Assembly: GCA_023159155.1 (NCBI GenBank)
Contig: JAJNNX010000009.1
Location: 1,178,001-1,242,000, forward strand
DNA: 64,000 nucleotides
Direction: 5' to 3'
DNA from: Ustulina deusta
Taxonomy: Eukaryota; Ascomycota; Sordariomycetes; Xylariales; Xylariaceae
This document shows, piece after piece, positions 35,115 through 46,017 of the stretch. How positions within the stretch are numbered: the first letter of the stretch is position 1; the number at the start of each line of letters is the position of its first letter. Under the pieces are notes generated by a model. The model was not told the origin of the DNA. It searched no databases and was given only the letters and a program-made list of their open reading frames with translations. Both the position numbers and the translations under genes were made by a program.

Positions 35115-36200
35115 TCATTTGGTGTAGGCCAACTTCGTCAAGCTATCTCTAATTCGAGTGAATTGATCTGCCTGGAGTGAACTGCGTTCTTCGAGAAGTT
35201 CGCACTGGAGTAACACCATTCTCATTTCCTTGTCGGGAGGACTGACTATCTTGGAAAGGTCTCCGAATGTCCCCCGCAAAAGTTTAGCATTCTCCATTAG
35301 GACCGAAGTGATGTGAACCAATAGTGTGGCCTGCATGGAGGATGCTGACGTTGCTGAAGCGACAAAGTTACCGACGCGAAGTTCGGGTATATGCAGCTGA
35401 GGTTGGATCAGGTTGGGAGAGGCAGCCGTAACCCGTGCGCATAGCTTGGTGGTTCTGACGAGACAGTCCAAGACATCCGAGATCTTTCCATGGCAAGCAG
35501 CGAGTAAATGGAAGAGGAACGTGTCAATTCGGCTATGGATTGGCTCTTCTCCCAGGAATATGTCGGTAAAGTCCCCGGACACATCGGAATTGTGAAAGCA
35601 GTTTGGGTCTTGGCAGTCTTCTCCTAAGCTAAAGTGGTATCCATCCGACAGTAAGCTTAGAATGTCTGGATATAGATCAATCAGGCGCTGGGAGATAGCG
35701 AAGAGTTGCTCGAGGCACCGAGAATGAGAGACATGGATAATCTGCTGGGAGTATAGCTCCTCAGGGCTAATCCCCTTTGGCAGGTGAAGCCCCCCCGCCG
35801 GCCCTAGTTCGGTTGATACATCGTGTATCTCGACAGCCAGAGCTGATAGCTGACGTACACAGACCGACCTATGATCTTGCGGTGTTGTCTCGGGTTTCGG
35901 ATCCGACACAGGTAGGGAAATACATTCTAGATTAGCCATTGATGACTCGCCAGTATCTAGTAAAGGTGGCCAATCCAGGCCAAGGAGAAAGTTTCCCCCC
36001 TGGGAATTTGGTTGGAGTATGGCGTCGCTTTGGCAGGCCATGTTCGCGGATGAGCGACGCCAAGCCGGACCAGCTGGACTGAAGATACAATTCGCCCCTG
36101 CTTTCAGACAGCGTGAACATATTGTACTCCCCGGTTCCTTCGGGCATTTTAGTTTCTGAGCATGACATCGATCACAAGAAGACCTCAGGGGCCGTGGCAT
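35115..36200 (-). CDS. Zn2Cys6 transcription factor with AflR-type C-terminal domain
   Basis: One exon of 361 residues from the ATG at 36200 (MPRPLRSS). The binuclear zinc cluster is complete at C9, C12, C19, C28, C31 and C38, with C-x2-C-x6-C-x8-C-x2-C-x6-C spacing, the form seen in AflR. The rest resembles the aflatoxin-regulatory-protein domain: a helical region from CVRQLSALAVEIHDV through RCLEQLFAISQRLIDLYPD and CHGKISDVLDCLVRT to the C-terminal HITSVLMENAKLLRG. Such factors usually sit in or near secondary-metabolism clusters and bind palindromic TCG-type sites. Here there is no backbone enzyme (PKS, NRPS, terpene synthase) next to it. The neighbours are a hypothetical gene and a GH31 gene. 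Its target genes are unknown. Confidence 0.9.
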   Translation of the reverse strand: MPRPLRSSCDRCHAQKLKCPKEPGSTICSRCLKAGANCIFSPAGPAWRRSSANMACQSDAILQPNSQGGNFLLGLDWPPLLDTGESSMANLECISLPVSDPKPETTPQDHRSVCVRQLSALAVEIHDVSTELGPAGGLHLPKGISPEELYSQQIIHVSHSRCLEQLFAISQRLIDLYPDILSLLSDGYHFSLGEDCQDPNCFHNSDVSGDFTDIFLGEEPIHSRIDTFLFHLLAACHGKISDVLDCLVRTTKLCARVTAASPNLIQPQLHIPELRVGNFVASATSASSMQATLLVHITSVLMENAKLLRGTFGDLSKIVSPPDKEMRMVLLQCELLEERSSLQADQFTRIRDSLTKLAYTK

Positions 36201-36857
36201 GATACAGAAGTAGAGGCGGCCTCGAGGTTGACTTCGTTTGAATGGCGAAGGTGAGAAGTGACCCAATAGGAAAGTCCCATCTATCCCTGGAATAATTAAT
36301 AATCCATCCACCCCGGCTGCCTATTCCCTTAAAGGGTATTTTTCTAGACTAATGTTTTGTTACATGATATCGGTAAGCGCTATATCGGTGGAATAGGTAG
36401 ACAATTCTTGACATTGAAATGTCGTCGTCGAGTAGTGTATGGAAGAGGCTAGTTGATAAGACAAATGTCTGCGACCGCGGAAGATGACCGTTTTCGTCGC
36501 ATCGACGAATTAGCTGTTGATTTTAATGCTAGCATGTGATTATGACCCTATTCATCGGATATGCACGATATCTTGGTTCGGTGTCACGATTCTCCCACGC
36601 CATGTTACGGTGACCCGGAAATAAGGGCATCCGTACCAGTCCTCAATGGTCGATCTCGACAACTGTAGTATTAGAGCCACTTGTACATCTACGCGCCAGA
36701 TACGAAAATATGAGTTGGGTTCAAAGGATGGATACCCTGCTACTTTTGTCGCGTGCATGTGGCTTTAGCCCACTATGTTGGGAAAAAGTCGTCGGGGACA
36801 TTTATAACTTGCGGGTTTATGCTCTCACTTCTCAACCCAAGATTTATTTGTTACATT
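36201..36857. other. Promoter of the regulator, 3' flank of the GH31 gene
   Basis: No gene is supported. Both neighbours read leftward. Confidence 0.5.
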
Positions 36858-39800
36858 CTACTGTCCCGACCAGCTTAAAGCCCAGTTAGATGTCCAAGCT
36901 CCTTTCTCAGTAAATGCATCTAACCTGTCTACTCTGAGAACCCCTGTCTTGGCATCAAAATGCCAGGTCTCGGGTTCAAGCTTAGTTTCGCCGAATGTGA
37001 CTTCGGACACATCTCCCTCCACACCGATAACTGTCACGTAACCTAAGGGATTCCTATCTTCGTCGTAGGTGCCGGATCGCATTGCCGTAAGTGACGATTC
37101 GGACAGAGAGAACTACCAGACACAGTCAGCAAGGGTACACAATAGGGGGGTAACACAGAACTCACAGCAACCCAGGCCGTGGCCTCGGGGTTTACGCTCT
37201 CGCCGTCATCGATGTACAACCCGCCGCTCGCCTCGCCTTTGGTGTCAAGCGCCACGAGCAATGACCACGGACTAGCCCTGACGGCCGCGGTGGTCAATCC
37301 CGGCTCCTGCATCGGTACCACGCTGCCGCCACGCACAAACACGGGGATATGGCCGAGCGGTGCGGAAATCGTCACATTCTGCCCAGCCTTGACGCCCGTG
37401 ACACGTGTCTGGTCGTACCAGTCGTACCAGATCGTGCCGGAGCCGATACCGGGGAATACACCGTCGACGGTCGTCGCGCCCTGCTCGAGGACAGGCGTGA
37501 CCAGGATTGCGCTGCCTAGCATGAACTGCCGGTCCGCATCGGCTAACCAGGGTTCCTCGGGGAATTCCCATGCCAATGCACGCAGCATCGTCGATCCCGT
37601 GGAATGGCTTAGGAAGAACGTGGTGTAAATGTACGGGAGGAGGGCATAGCGGATCTTCATCGCTGTCTTGCTTGCTTCTATCACGGAGGGCCAACGATAT
37701 GGTTCTTGTGAGATGCCGTTGATGTCGTTATGGTTCCGGTAGAAGGGGAAGAATGCAGAGAGCTGCATCCAGCGGCTGCAGAGTTCCTCACTGGCGTCGT
37801 TGGCGAACCCGCATGTGTCGACCCCAAACATGGGTATGCCGTATAAAGAGAACGAGAGGGCCTGGGGGATGGCGAAGTAGAGATAAGGCCAGTTTGAGTA
37901 GTTGTCGCCGCTGACGTCCTATTAAGCATAGATATACACATGGAGTAGGAACTATGGATAACTTACCCCCAATGACCGGCAACTCTTCCAGAGCCTGCAA
38001 AAGTAGAGCGCCCAATGATAAAAGGCCGCTTTTTCGGAGAGATATTCAAAAGAGCGTGGTACGTCGCATTCAAGAGTTGGTGGCCCCAGACATTATGGAA
38101 ATCGTACTGCACGGTTCCATCGCTATGCGTCGCGTTGGGGCTGAGTGTGTGACCAGCGAGCTCGCCATGATAGTTGTTGACTGCATAAGGAGGAAAATAG
38201 ACATTGCGAGGATCGGCAGCTGCTGAGTCTGTTGTGTCGGATGAAGACGCCGATTCTAGGGCTGCGAAGCCGTAATCTCTCTCATTGCTACCGCAACTCC
38301 CTGAGCAGAACGAGGCAACCTCGGACATATCGATCCAGATGCCATCAAAAGGGATTTTCCTGTGATACTCGGTGACTTCAGATATCCACCACTGATTAGC
38401 CCTAGCGCCTCCGGATAATGTACCCATCCAGTCCGCCCAGGCTGTAGTTCTTTAGTACGTTATACATAGCGAAGAAGAAGAGGGCGTATGTACCGCAATA
38501 TCCAGGCCATACCTGTCCTATATATAAGGACCCATCGGGATTGGAAATAAAAGCGCCTTGTTCTAGCCCACGTTCAAACGGAGGATATTCGTCACTCTGA
38601 TTACCTGGTATGGGCACATATATTCCGGCGTCTATGATTGGAATATAGTGCTGGTTGTTTTCATGTAGTTTTGAGAGGAACTCAACGCCGACATCGTAAG
38701 GAAAGCGATCCGGGTCGTTTTCAAAATTCCGGTAGGCGTTCATGTAGTCTATATCAGCTGTACTGAAGTCAATACCATATTAAACGAAGACCGAGTGAAA
38801 TCTCAGCAGATAACCACATACTCCAGATTGTTTCGAGAGGGATCTCATTCTTGGCGAAGTTATCAACGACTCCTTCAACAACAGACCAGTTCTGATAGCC
38901 CCACCGACACTGATGATACCCGAAGGTCCAATACTGTTGCATCGCGGGAAGCCCAATGGCGCTCGTTTGGTAGGCCTTGGTAACCTGATCCTGTGTCGGG
39001 CCCTCGAAGAAATAGAGATCAATGGTACCACCGAGTGCCCTCCAAGTGATTTTTGACTCTCGCAACAGAATTTCCTGTGTATGCGCATTCCGATGAAACA
39101 CGCCATGAGTGAACGACTTATATTGGGCTGATTTATCGGTGGGATGAGCTACATAGATCACGTTACCGTCCTGACCGACATCGAAATATCGTGTGTCAAG
39201 GTAAATCGGGTGAAAACCGTACAAGTTCGCGTCGATGATGTCGCCAACATCTGCATTATGCAACGTTCCTGGATTGATCAGCTATGCGCCACGTGCATAG
39301 AAAGAGCCAACACGCACTCGTGAGATTATTCCCTAACCGGAAACTATGAATAGTTTCGCCCAACCCATATAAGTTGTAGTTCTCGGGCAAAGCAGACCCA
39401 AATTCTATGAATTGGTCTTCGTACACAAGCTGAGAACCCTGGGTTGTGAATAGAACGTCACCAGTGCTCTTTCGCGTGACGTTGAACGAGAAGTTGGGCT
39501 CATTCCTCCATGTGAAGTCAAGACCACTCTCAGGTTTGACATCATTTTCAGGTTTGGGCTTTGTTAACAAGGCATCGGGGAGGATGAACCACGACTGATT
39601 GCTCCGGCCGATATACTTGGGCAGGATCTCGACATGAAGCCTGTCTGCAGCCTGGTACTCAACTACGAGACCGAGGGCCTCAATGTCGGTACCGTATACA
39701 TTGCAAGGGTCACCAGCCAGAATTAGATCGGCCGTCAAGCCCAGGGGTGTTTTCACTACGTTAGACGCCTTGTACCCAGGACACACAACCTGAGGATCCA

Positions 39801-40176
39801 CAGCCTGGGGGTCACGAATGTTCGGAATAACGACCACATCGTCTCGCTCACGCAGTGCAGCAGAAAATGATGCCGGAAGCGACAGTATAAGACTGGCGAG
39901 GATGAACAGCATGGCGGCGAGTAGAGTCATGGCCCGGACAGTCTCTCCACGACGTCTCTTGACATGTACGGAGCCATAGAGCGTAAGAGACGTCGATGCC
40001 AGAACACTCGATATGAGGACGACTCGAGAAAGCGGGGTTAAATGGTGGTACCAGACTTCGAATCTGGTGTATAACCGGCTAATGGTCTCGTGAGGTAGCA
40101 CCAGCCATGTCGAAGCAAATATCCCAGCCATCGTGCTGCTGAGGACAGATGTGGCTATTGTTACTAGAGATGTCAT
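36858..40176 (-). CDS. Glycoside hydrolase family 31 (alpha-glucosidase-like)
   Basis: Six exons are inferred on the minus strand: 39318-40176, 38822-39268, 38494-38757, 37967-38441, 37166-37910 and 36858-37112. The introns are 49-64 nt and in consistent phase. The product is 1014 residues from the first ATG. GH31 signatures are clear: LPAMQQYWTFGYHQCRWGY, TIWTDIDYMNAYR, the nucleophile region DGIWIDMSEVASF (Asp), the acid/base region STFAGSGRVAGHWGGDN (Asp), then PMFGVDTCGF and RWMQLSAFFPFYRNHN. It should hydrolyse alpha-glucosidic (or alpha-xylosidic) bonds. Oddly, the first 110 residues hold three hydrophobic stretches with KRRR between. A start at Met83 (39930) would instead give a standard signal peptide (MTLLAAMLFILASLILSLPA) and a 932-residue secreted enzyme. 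I regard that shorter form as at least equally likely. Confidence 0.9.
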
Positions 40177-40880
40177 TGGTCCTTAGGAGAATATGGAGCG
40201 CATGACTGTCCGAATGGCACAGCTCGGCTGTCTGTTGCCTGAAGAATGTTGTATTCAAAGGATGAATCGAATATGCTATGGCAATTAGATTTCCTACCTT
40301 TATATGATCTTCTCGATCTCGACTTACACGTGATTATATAGATTCTAGCTCCATCCACTAGGAACTGTGTCTGGGAATTGGAAGCGGAAGTGAGAGATAT
40401 AAAAGTATGGACGTCCAAAGATATCTGCTTTCATGTCCAACGAACAGTTAATGGATCGATCGATAAATAAAGACATACCTAGGCGGGTAACATCGCACTA
40501 AAAGCTGCGAAGGACGGGATAAGAGACGGGTAGGTTAGTGGGTAGGGGTGGTTCATTGGTCCCCCGCAAAGCCCCTCACCAGGTGCCGTAGGTACGTACC
40601 TGCACAGGCGAGCTGACTAATGGATATGAGCAACTCGGGGGTTCCCCACTATTGCCAATTAGGTAAGTACCTAGGTACCTGTGTAGTACCTATAATGGCT
40701 GTACCTGTAAATGGTAGCTCTATCCCGACTCTTTTTACATATACACAAGAACGGCAACCATCCTAGGGCATGGTATATTCCTCTCGACAGCTATTTTCAC
40801 GACATACGACGAACGAGTATACAATCACGCGAGAGAAAAGGTACCAAGGAAAGAGAGAGCGTTTCCCCCCTCCGCCCAAA
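40177..40880. other. Divergent promoter between the GH31 and yth1 genes
   Basis: No gene is seen. It contains the GH31-side TATA/E-box element listed separately and AGGTAC-type palindromes at 40590-40690, including GTACCTAGGTAC at 40667-40678. Confidence 0.6.
40327..40340 (-). promoter_or_regulatory. CACGTG E-box plus TATA-like element of the GH31 gene
   Basis: CACGTG at 40327-40332 directly adjoins TGATTATATA. Read on the minus strand this is TATATAATCA followed by CACGTG, about 160 nt before the first GH31 ATG. E-boxes are bound by bHLH factors. Whether it is used here is inference. Confidence 0.3.
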
Positions 40881-41678
40881 ATGATGGCCGCCGCCACATC
40901 CTCGGGCCTCCCCTCGGCCACCGGCCTCTCGCAGCAAATCCTCGACCACGGCGCGCCCAACTACACGTTCGGCTTCTCAGCCTTCCTCCGCCGCACCTAC
41001 GGCCACGGGCACTCGCCGAACCGGGCGCCGTGCAAGGCCTTCCTCGCCGGACACTGCCCCGCGGGCGCGCAATGCCCCGACCTGCACGCGACGTCGTCGT
41101 CGTCGTCCTCGGCGCCCGGCGCCAACGCGTCCTCGTACAACTCGCTCGTCTGCAAGCACTGGCTGCGCGCGCTGTGCAAGAAGGGCGAGGGCTGCGAGTT
41201 CCTGCACGAGTACAACCTGCGCAAGATGCCCGAGTGCAACTTCTTCGTGCGCAACGACTACTGCTCCAACGGCGACGAGTGCCTGTACCTGCACATCGAC
41301 CCGCTCAGCAAGCTCCCGCCCTGCCCGCACTACGACCGCGGCTTCTGCCCCCTCGGCCCCAACTGCAGCAAGCGCCACGTCAGGAGGAAGCTGTGCGCCT
41401 GCTACCTCGCCGGCTTCTGCCCGGACGGCAAGGCCTGCCGCGAGGGCGCCCATCCCCGCTGGGACAGGAATCTCGAGAAGCCCGTCGCCAAGAGCGAGGT
41501 TGTGCCCGAGGAGCCGCGGAGAGACGACGCCGCGGACGACGAGATGAGGGACTTCGCCGGACGCAGGGACCGCGATGACAAGTTTGGCGCCGGTCGGGGG
41601 GATCGCTTCGGTGGTGGGCGGGGTGGGAGGTGGCGTGGCAGGGGAGATCGGAAGTTTAGGGGGAGAGGACATCATTGA
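40881..41678 (+). CDS. yth1: mRNA 3'-end processing factor Yth1/CPSF30
   Basis: A single exon of 265 residues starts at AAAATGATGG (40881). Five consecutive CCCH zinc fingers are visible: [77 protein letters not shown] and [20 protein letters not shown]. The N-terminal [14 protein letters not shown] is also typical. Yth1/CPSF30 binds the AAUAAA-type signal within the cleavage and polyadenylation factor in the nucleus. The C-terminus is an RG/RGG-rich tail, as in other filamentous fungi. The coding region is very GC-rich (third positions nearly all G/C), unlike its surroundings, which fits strong codon bias. The assignment is strong. Confidence 0.95.
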   Translation: MMAAATSSGLPSATGLSQQILDHGAPNYTFGFSAFLRRTYGHGHSPNRAPCKAFLAGHCPAGAQCPDLHATSSSSSSAPGANASSYNSLVCKHWLRALCKKGEGCEFLHEYNLRKMPECNFFVRNDYCSNGDECLYLHIDPLSKLPPCPHYDRGFCPLGPNCSKRHVRRKLCACYLAGFCPDGKACREGAHPRWDRNLEKPVAKSEVVPEEPRRDDAADDEMRDFAGRRDRDDKFGAGRGDRFGGGRGGRWRGRGDRKFRGRGHH

Positions 41679-42488
41679 AACACGACCGCGTCGGAGCGCG
41701 CTTCCGCTATCTAGGATTGCTCTCACGCCCCCTCTATTCTATGCCGGTACTGAGTCGAACTGGGCAGCGAGAATGCCGATTGGGCTGCGTCGTCTCCCCG
41801 CCGACCGATCGACCGACGCGATTCATTCTGCCCGTCGACCGTGTCCTCGGACTACATGGGATTCAACCATACGGCAACGAAGCTATTTAGGGTTCACACG
41901 TGGTTCAGGAAGCCGCTCGGCGTGGATAACCCCGACAGAGGTACTCACGGTCTTTACGCATGGGCCAAAAACTCCTACGTGCAAACGGCGAGGGATCGTG
42001 AGAGCCCTGGACGCACTGTATATCTGTACAAGTCACCTGGAGATAGATACCCGAGTCACAAGGAGCAAAGACATGCGATTTGCTTTCAACAGCGCGCCAA
42101 GTTTGTATTTTATATGATGCTTGGGGCGTGAATGCTGGAGCCGCGAGGCATCCCTAAGCCTGCGATATGCTTTCCAATAACGAGAATGGAGTTTGTTTCC
42201 TCAAAATGCTGCTACGCCTTGACACCCCACCAGATCATATGTATAATTCATGAGACGTTAGACCATCCTGTAGATGCTTGCACACCGTTCATTTGAGCGA
42301 TGGTATTTATATGTACTTAGTCCTCCTTCCAGACACTGCAATATTCCGTGTTAGTGATTGCCATCTGATGAGCGTTTGGTAAGAGTTGGTTTCAGCTGCA
42401 CAATAGGCACTTAGCGGGATCATCACCCCAACAAGGGTCTGTTCATAACTGATCAAGTGGGAGTAGATGAACCCCGGGAATCAATCAC
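41679..42488. other. Convergent 3' space, no gene seen
   Basis: This lies between yth1 (plus) and the DUF1776 gene (minus). Two short open frames cross it without any recognisable family. Confidence 0.5.
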
Positions 42489-44159
42489 TTACTTGGCACC
42501 CCCTTCGTGGCCCACGGATATATACTCGCGCCCTTCACCACTATCCTCACTACCGCTCTTCTCGCTGCTGCCGCCGCCGCTGCCGCCGCCGCTGCTATAG
42601 GAGCTCTCCCACGTACTTAGCTCGTCGACCTTGCGAATGCCCATCATCCACGCGACGAGGCCACGCGGAGCCCACCGCCCCACGAACCCGTACAGGCCGG
42701 CACCGAGCCCCACGGGCACTACGTCGCTCTTGTCAGACCCGTCCAGCACGTCAAACACGGCGGTGTGCAGACCCCGCAGTGAGCTGCCCTTCAGGCCCCG
42801 AATGCGCCCGGCTGAGATGGCCGACGACGACTGCGACTCGTAGTTGCGGGCGTAGGCGAGCCGCGCGGCCTCGGGCCATTGCTGCGTCTCAGCCGACGGC
42901 GGCAGGAAACCCGGGTTCTGCGGTCCACGGGCAGGTACGAAGCCCGTGAAGTCGAAGGTGCCGAGCTGTAGGTGCGTGACGGGGATTCGGAGGGGACGCA
43001 ACTCGGCCGTCAGGACTTCGGTGAATGCCGAGAGGGCTGAGCATACGGTAGCTTCGGGCGCATGGAAGGGCGGGCTAATGGAGGAGATGATGGAGGGAGT
43101 GAAGACGAGAACTTTGGGGGTGTTGGCTTCCGTCTTCGCACTCCCACTAACCGCACTTTGGGGTGAGGGGGGTGGCGTTAGGCGTGATGTGAGGAGCGGG
43201 AGGAAGGCCTGAATTGTGAGGATGGGCTGTAGTAGGTGGGTGTTGAAGAGATCGGCGAAGCTCGAGGGAGGGATGGTGGCTATGGGCGAGGTTTGGTAGT
43301 GGAGAGACGGGATCAGGATGACCGATGTCAAGGTCAGGTGGTGGGGTTTCGCTCGCGGGACGGCAGCATGCGGGGTCTGGAGATAGGCGGCGAAACGGTC
43401 GATCGACGCGCCTGCGCTTGGGGGCTGTACGAAAGAACATGTCAGTTGTCCGTCTGTCTCTGTCTCCGAGTCTCTTCCCGGATTGGAGCGGAAGACACGA
43501 GTGGGGATTGCCTGGATACTCACGTCGTTGATATCGATGCCAAACGGCCGAATATCCGGCCGCGACATACCCTGCACCATGGCCTCATCCTCGATCGTGC
43601 GGCATACGACAAAGACGAGGAAGCCTCTCCTCTCGAGATCCAGAGACAATGACTTCGTCAGCGGCAGCGAGGGCGATCCGGCGATGACGACTACCTCGAG
43701 TCGGCTCCCGTTCCTCGCCCGCTTCGCCCGTCGTGGCTTGCGAAGCAGCTTGCTGTGGCGGACGACGCGGTATGTCACGTAGCCGACGGCGCAGACGAAG
43801 ACACCGCTCACGACCTTGTGTCCGGCGACCCAGGCCTGCATCCTCTCCCACGTCGACTCGGGTATGATCTGAACGGGCGGCGGCGCGGGCGACTTCGGTC
43901 TCGCGTAGTCGGGCACCCAGGCGGCCGAGGCCAAGGTATGCCGGACGTTCTCGGCAGCCTTCTCGACGGTCTTGTCGAGGAAGTCGGCGACCTCGTCCGA
44001 GTACTGTCGAACGTGGTTGGGCACCGAGGAGAGCTGTCGCCTGCGTCAACACCGACGGGCCAGAGGACGACCGGGCTCGCACAAGGGCCGAGGAGAATGC
44101 AATGCATGGCGATGTTGGTGACTTACCAGATCCCAGAACTGCTGGTCATCTGCCGACAT
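42489..44159 (-). CDS. DUF1776 family, SDR-like membrane protein
   Basis: Three exons on the minus strand, 44127-44159, 43524-44033 and 42489-43424, give 492 residues. The start is MSADDQQFWDL|LSSVPNHVRQYSDEV, which matches the conserved fungal DUF1776 N-terminus. For the first intron the in-phase acceptor is GGCGACAG at 44034, not the nearer GACGCAG. The second intron (99 nt) is stop-free and in frame, and it is removed because DINDPPSAGASI restores the family sequence. One membrane segment is seen at about residues 85-102 (VVSGVFVCAVGYVTYRVV). Behind it lies a Rossmann-like fold (LEVVVIAGSPSLPLTKSLSL) lacking the usual YxxxK, so catalysis is doubtful. Yeast relatives are uncharacterised putative oxidoreductases. 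The C-terminus is Ser/Gly/Glu-rich. Confidence 0.88.
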
Positions 44160-44841
44160 GGTGTCTGTTGGGCGGCGGTATGAATATTGTCTTGGTTAAA
44201 AGAGCGGTATGGGCAGAAGACGGGTGAGAGAAAAAGACGAGGGTATGATGATGATATGGAATAATCGGCAGGTGGACTAGACTAGCCTTGGATAAGATAC
44301 ACCACATCTCCGCACCGCTGATAAGCAACGGTCACGGTGCTAGGTGGACAAGTCGTAGGTATGTGTTGGCCCTCTACACGTCGCTAGGTACCTAACCACC
44401 TAACCATCTAGTGGGGTTATTTTACTTGTCGTATCCCCTGTCGGTGACGGTGGCCCGCAGGTGTTTTGTTGTCAAACCCATATCAGGTACCTATCTCTGC
44501 CTACACCTTAGGCCGATTGCAAATCTATAGGTACTTGGACCGAGAAAACGCGCACGATACCACTTACAGTAATTCATACCTGGGTAGACCTGGCAAAGGA
44601 GGAAAAATTATGAACATATTAGTATATTCTGTTAAAAATGAAAACATGAAAAGTAAGTTGTAAAATGACAAATATACGGGTAAATATGTAATTACAAGGG
44701 CGATTCTTTTACAATCGAGAAGTACCTATTGGTTCAAAAGAGTGCAGTTTGGCCTTGTTAAGTGGTACCGATTGGGGTTGGCGGTATGGCCCTAAGACAG
44801 AAACAGCCGCGGGCCGCGGTGGTCCAGACACCCTCCTTCAT
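44160..44841. other. Intergenic, no gene seen
   Basis: This is the promoter of the DUF1776 gene and the 3' flank of the OYE gene. AGGTACCTA-type motifs occur near 44385-44400. Confidence 0.5.
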
Positions 44842-46017
44842 TCACAACCCATCGTCTCTGCCCTGTTCCTGTTCCTGTTGTTGTCGTTCCAGAAACTCAT
44901 CGCAGAATGGGTAGTCTATGTATCCAGCCGCTTGCTGGGGCACATAGAAGGTGCCACGGTCATATTCGCCCAGCGGGATGTTCTCGCGGATGCGGAACGG
45001 CAAGTCGGGGGTCGAGATGAACCGTCGTCCGAACGTGACCACGACGTCCCGGTCGGGGCGCTCGACGTCGACGAGCCGACGCGCACTCTCCGCCGTGAAG
45101 CCGCCGCCGACGAGCAACGGCCCCTTCCACAGCCCATACGCGAACGCGAGCGTTTCCGACGGGCCCTGCGACCGCTCTGCGTCCTCGGGACCCACGACGC
45201 GCGCCTCGATCAGATGGAGGTACGCGAGGTCGAGGCCTGCCACCTTCGTGATGAGGTCCGCGAATTGCGGCACCGGGTCTTCCATCTTCATGCCGTTGTA
45301 TGTGCTCCACGGGCTGAGCCGGAGACCGAGTCGTTGGGGCCCGATGGCCTTGCTGACGGCCGTCACCAACTCGACGGCGAACCGCGATCGGTTCTCGATG
45401 CTGCCGCCATAGCCGTCCTCTCGCTTGTTGCAGACGTCCTGCGTGAACTGGTCGATGAGGTACCCGTTCGCCCCGTGGAGCTCGACGCCGTCAAACCCCG
45501 CCGCCATGGCATTGTGCGCCGCGCGTACGTAGCTATCGATCTTGTCCTGTATCTCCCCGACCGTCAATTCTCGGGGCGGTGCTTGGCCGGCTTCGAGAGG
45601 TGTGGCACTCGAGCTATATATCGACATACCCTCCAACTGCATTGCCGCGCGGCCGAGCACCCAGAGCTGACAGAAGATGTAGCTACCTCGGCGATGAACG
45701 GCGTCCGTCACCTGTTTCCACGCCAGGATCTGCTGCTCGTTGTAGATCCCTGGCACGTTTGGGACTCCCCTGTCGATTTCCGATATGAAAGTGCCCTCGC
45801 TGATGAGTAGCGTACCGGGAACACTAGCTCGTTGGCTGTAGTATTCTGCCACCATCTCGAGGGGAACATGATCATTCGAAGCGCGCAGGCGTGTTAATGG
45901 ACTCATGCCAATACGATGGGCTAGCGTCATGTTGCCGACTTTGACCGGGCGGAATAATCTAGACGACTCCATGACATCAATAGATTTCATGCTAGATGCT
46001 GAAGACATAAACTCCAT
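44842..46017 (-). CDS. Old Yellow Enzyme family NAD(P)H:flavin oxidoreductase
   Basis: A single exon of 391 residues from the ATG at 46017. I chose this start because the family domain begins shortly after (SRLFRPVKVGNMTLAHRIGM). FMN-binding and active-site blocks are present: MSPLTRLRA (Thr near the flavin), GVELHGANGYLIDQF (His/Asn pair and Tyr), GYGGSIENRSRF, LRLSPWSTYNGM and VVVTFGRRFISTPDL. These enzymes reduce activated C=C bonds of enones and related compounds. The usual QLWHxGR reads QLWVLGRAA, with Val in place of the conserved His. The reading frame stays open for another 185 codons upstream of the chosen ATG. The C-terminus is Gln/Glu-rich. The physiological substrate is unknown. 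Confidence 0.92.
   Translation of the reverse strand: MEFMSSASSMKSIDVMESSRLFRPVKVGNMTLAHRIGMSPLTRLRASNDHVPLEMVAEYYSQRASVPGTLLISEGTFISEIDRGVPNVPGIYNEQQILAWKQVTDAVHRRGSYIFCQLWVLGRAAMQLEGMSIYSSSATPLEAGQAPPRELTVGEIQDKIDSYVRAAHNAMAAGFDGVELHGANGYLIDQFTQDVCNKREDGYGGSIENRSRFAVELVTAVSKAIGPQRLGLRLSPWSTYNGMKMEDPVPQFADLITKVAGLDLAYLHLIEARVVGPEDAERSQGPSETLAFAYGLWKGPLLVGGGFTAESARRLVDVERPDRDVVVTFGRRFISTPDLPFRIRENIPLGEYDRGTFYVPQQAAGYIDYPFCDEFLERQQQEQEQGRDDGL

Noticed and set aside
40977..41726. 249-codon open frame on the minus strand across yth1
   Set aside because: It is an antisense shadow of a very GC-rich coding region. Its product is low-complexity Ala/Val/Arg/Glu, while the plus strand has five intact CCCH fingers.
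43808..44183. Open frames in other phases over the DUF1776 N-terminus
   Set aside because: They are shadows of the GC-rich coding exon. The in-phase acceptor at 44034 gives the conserved family start instead.
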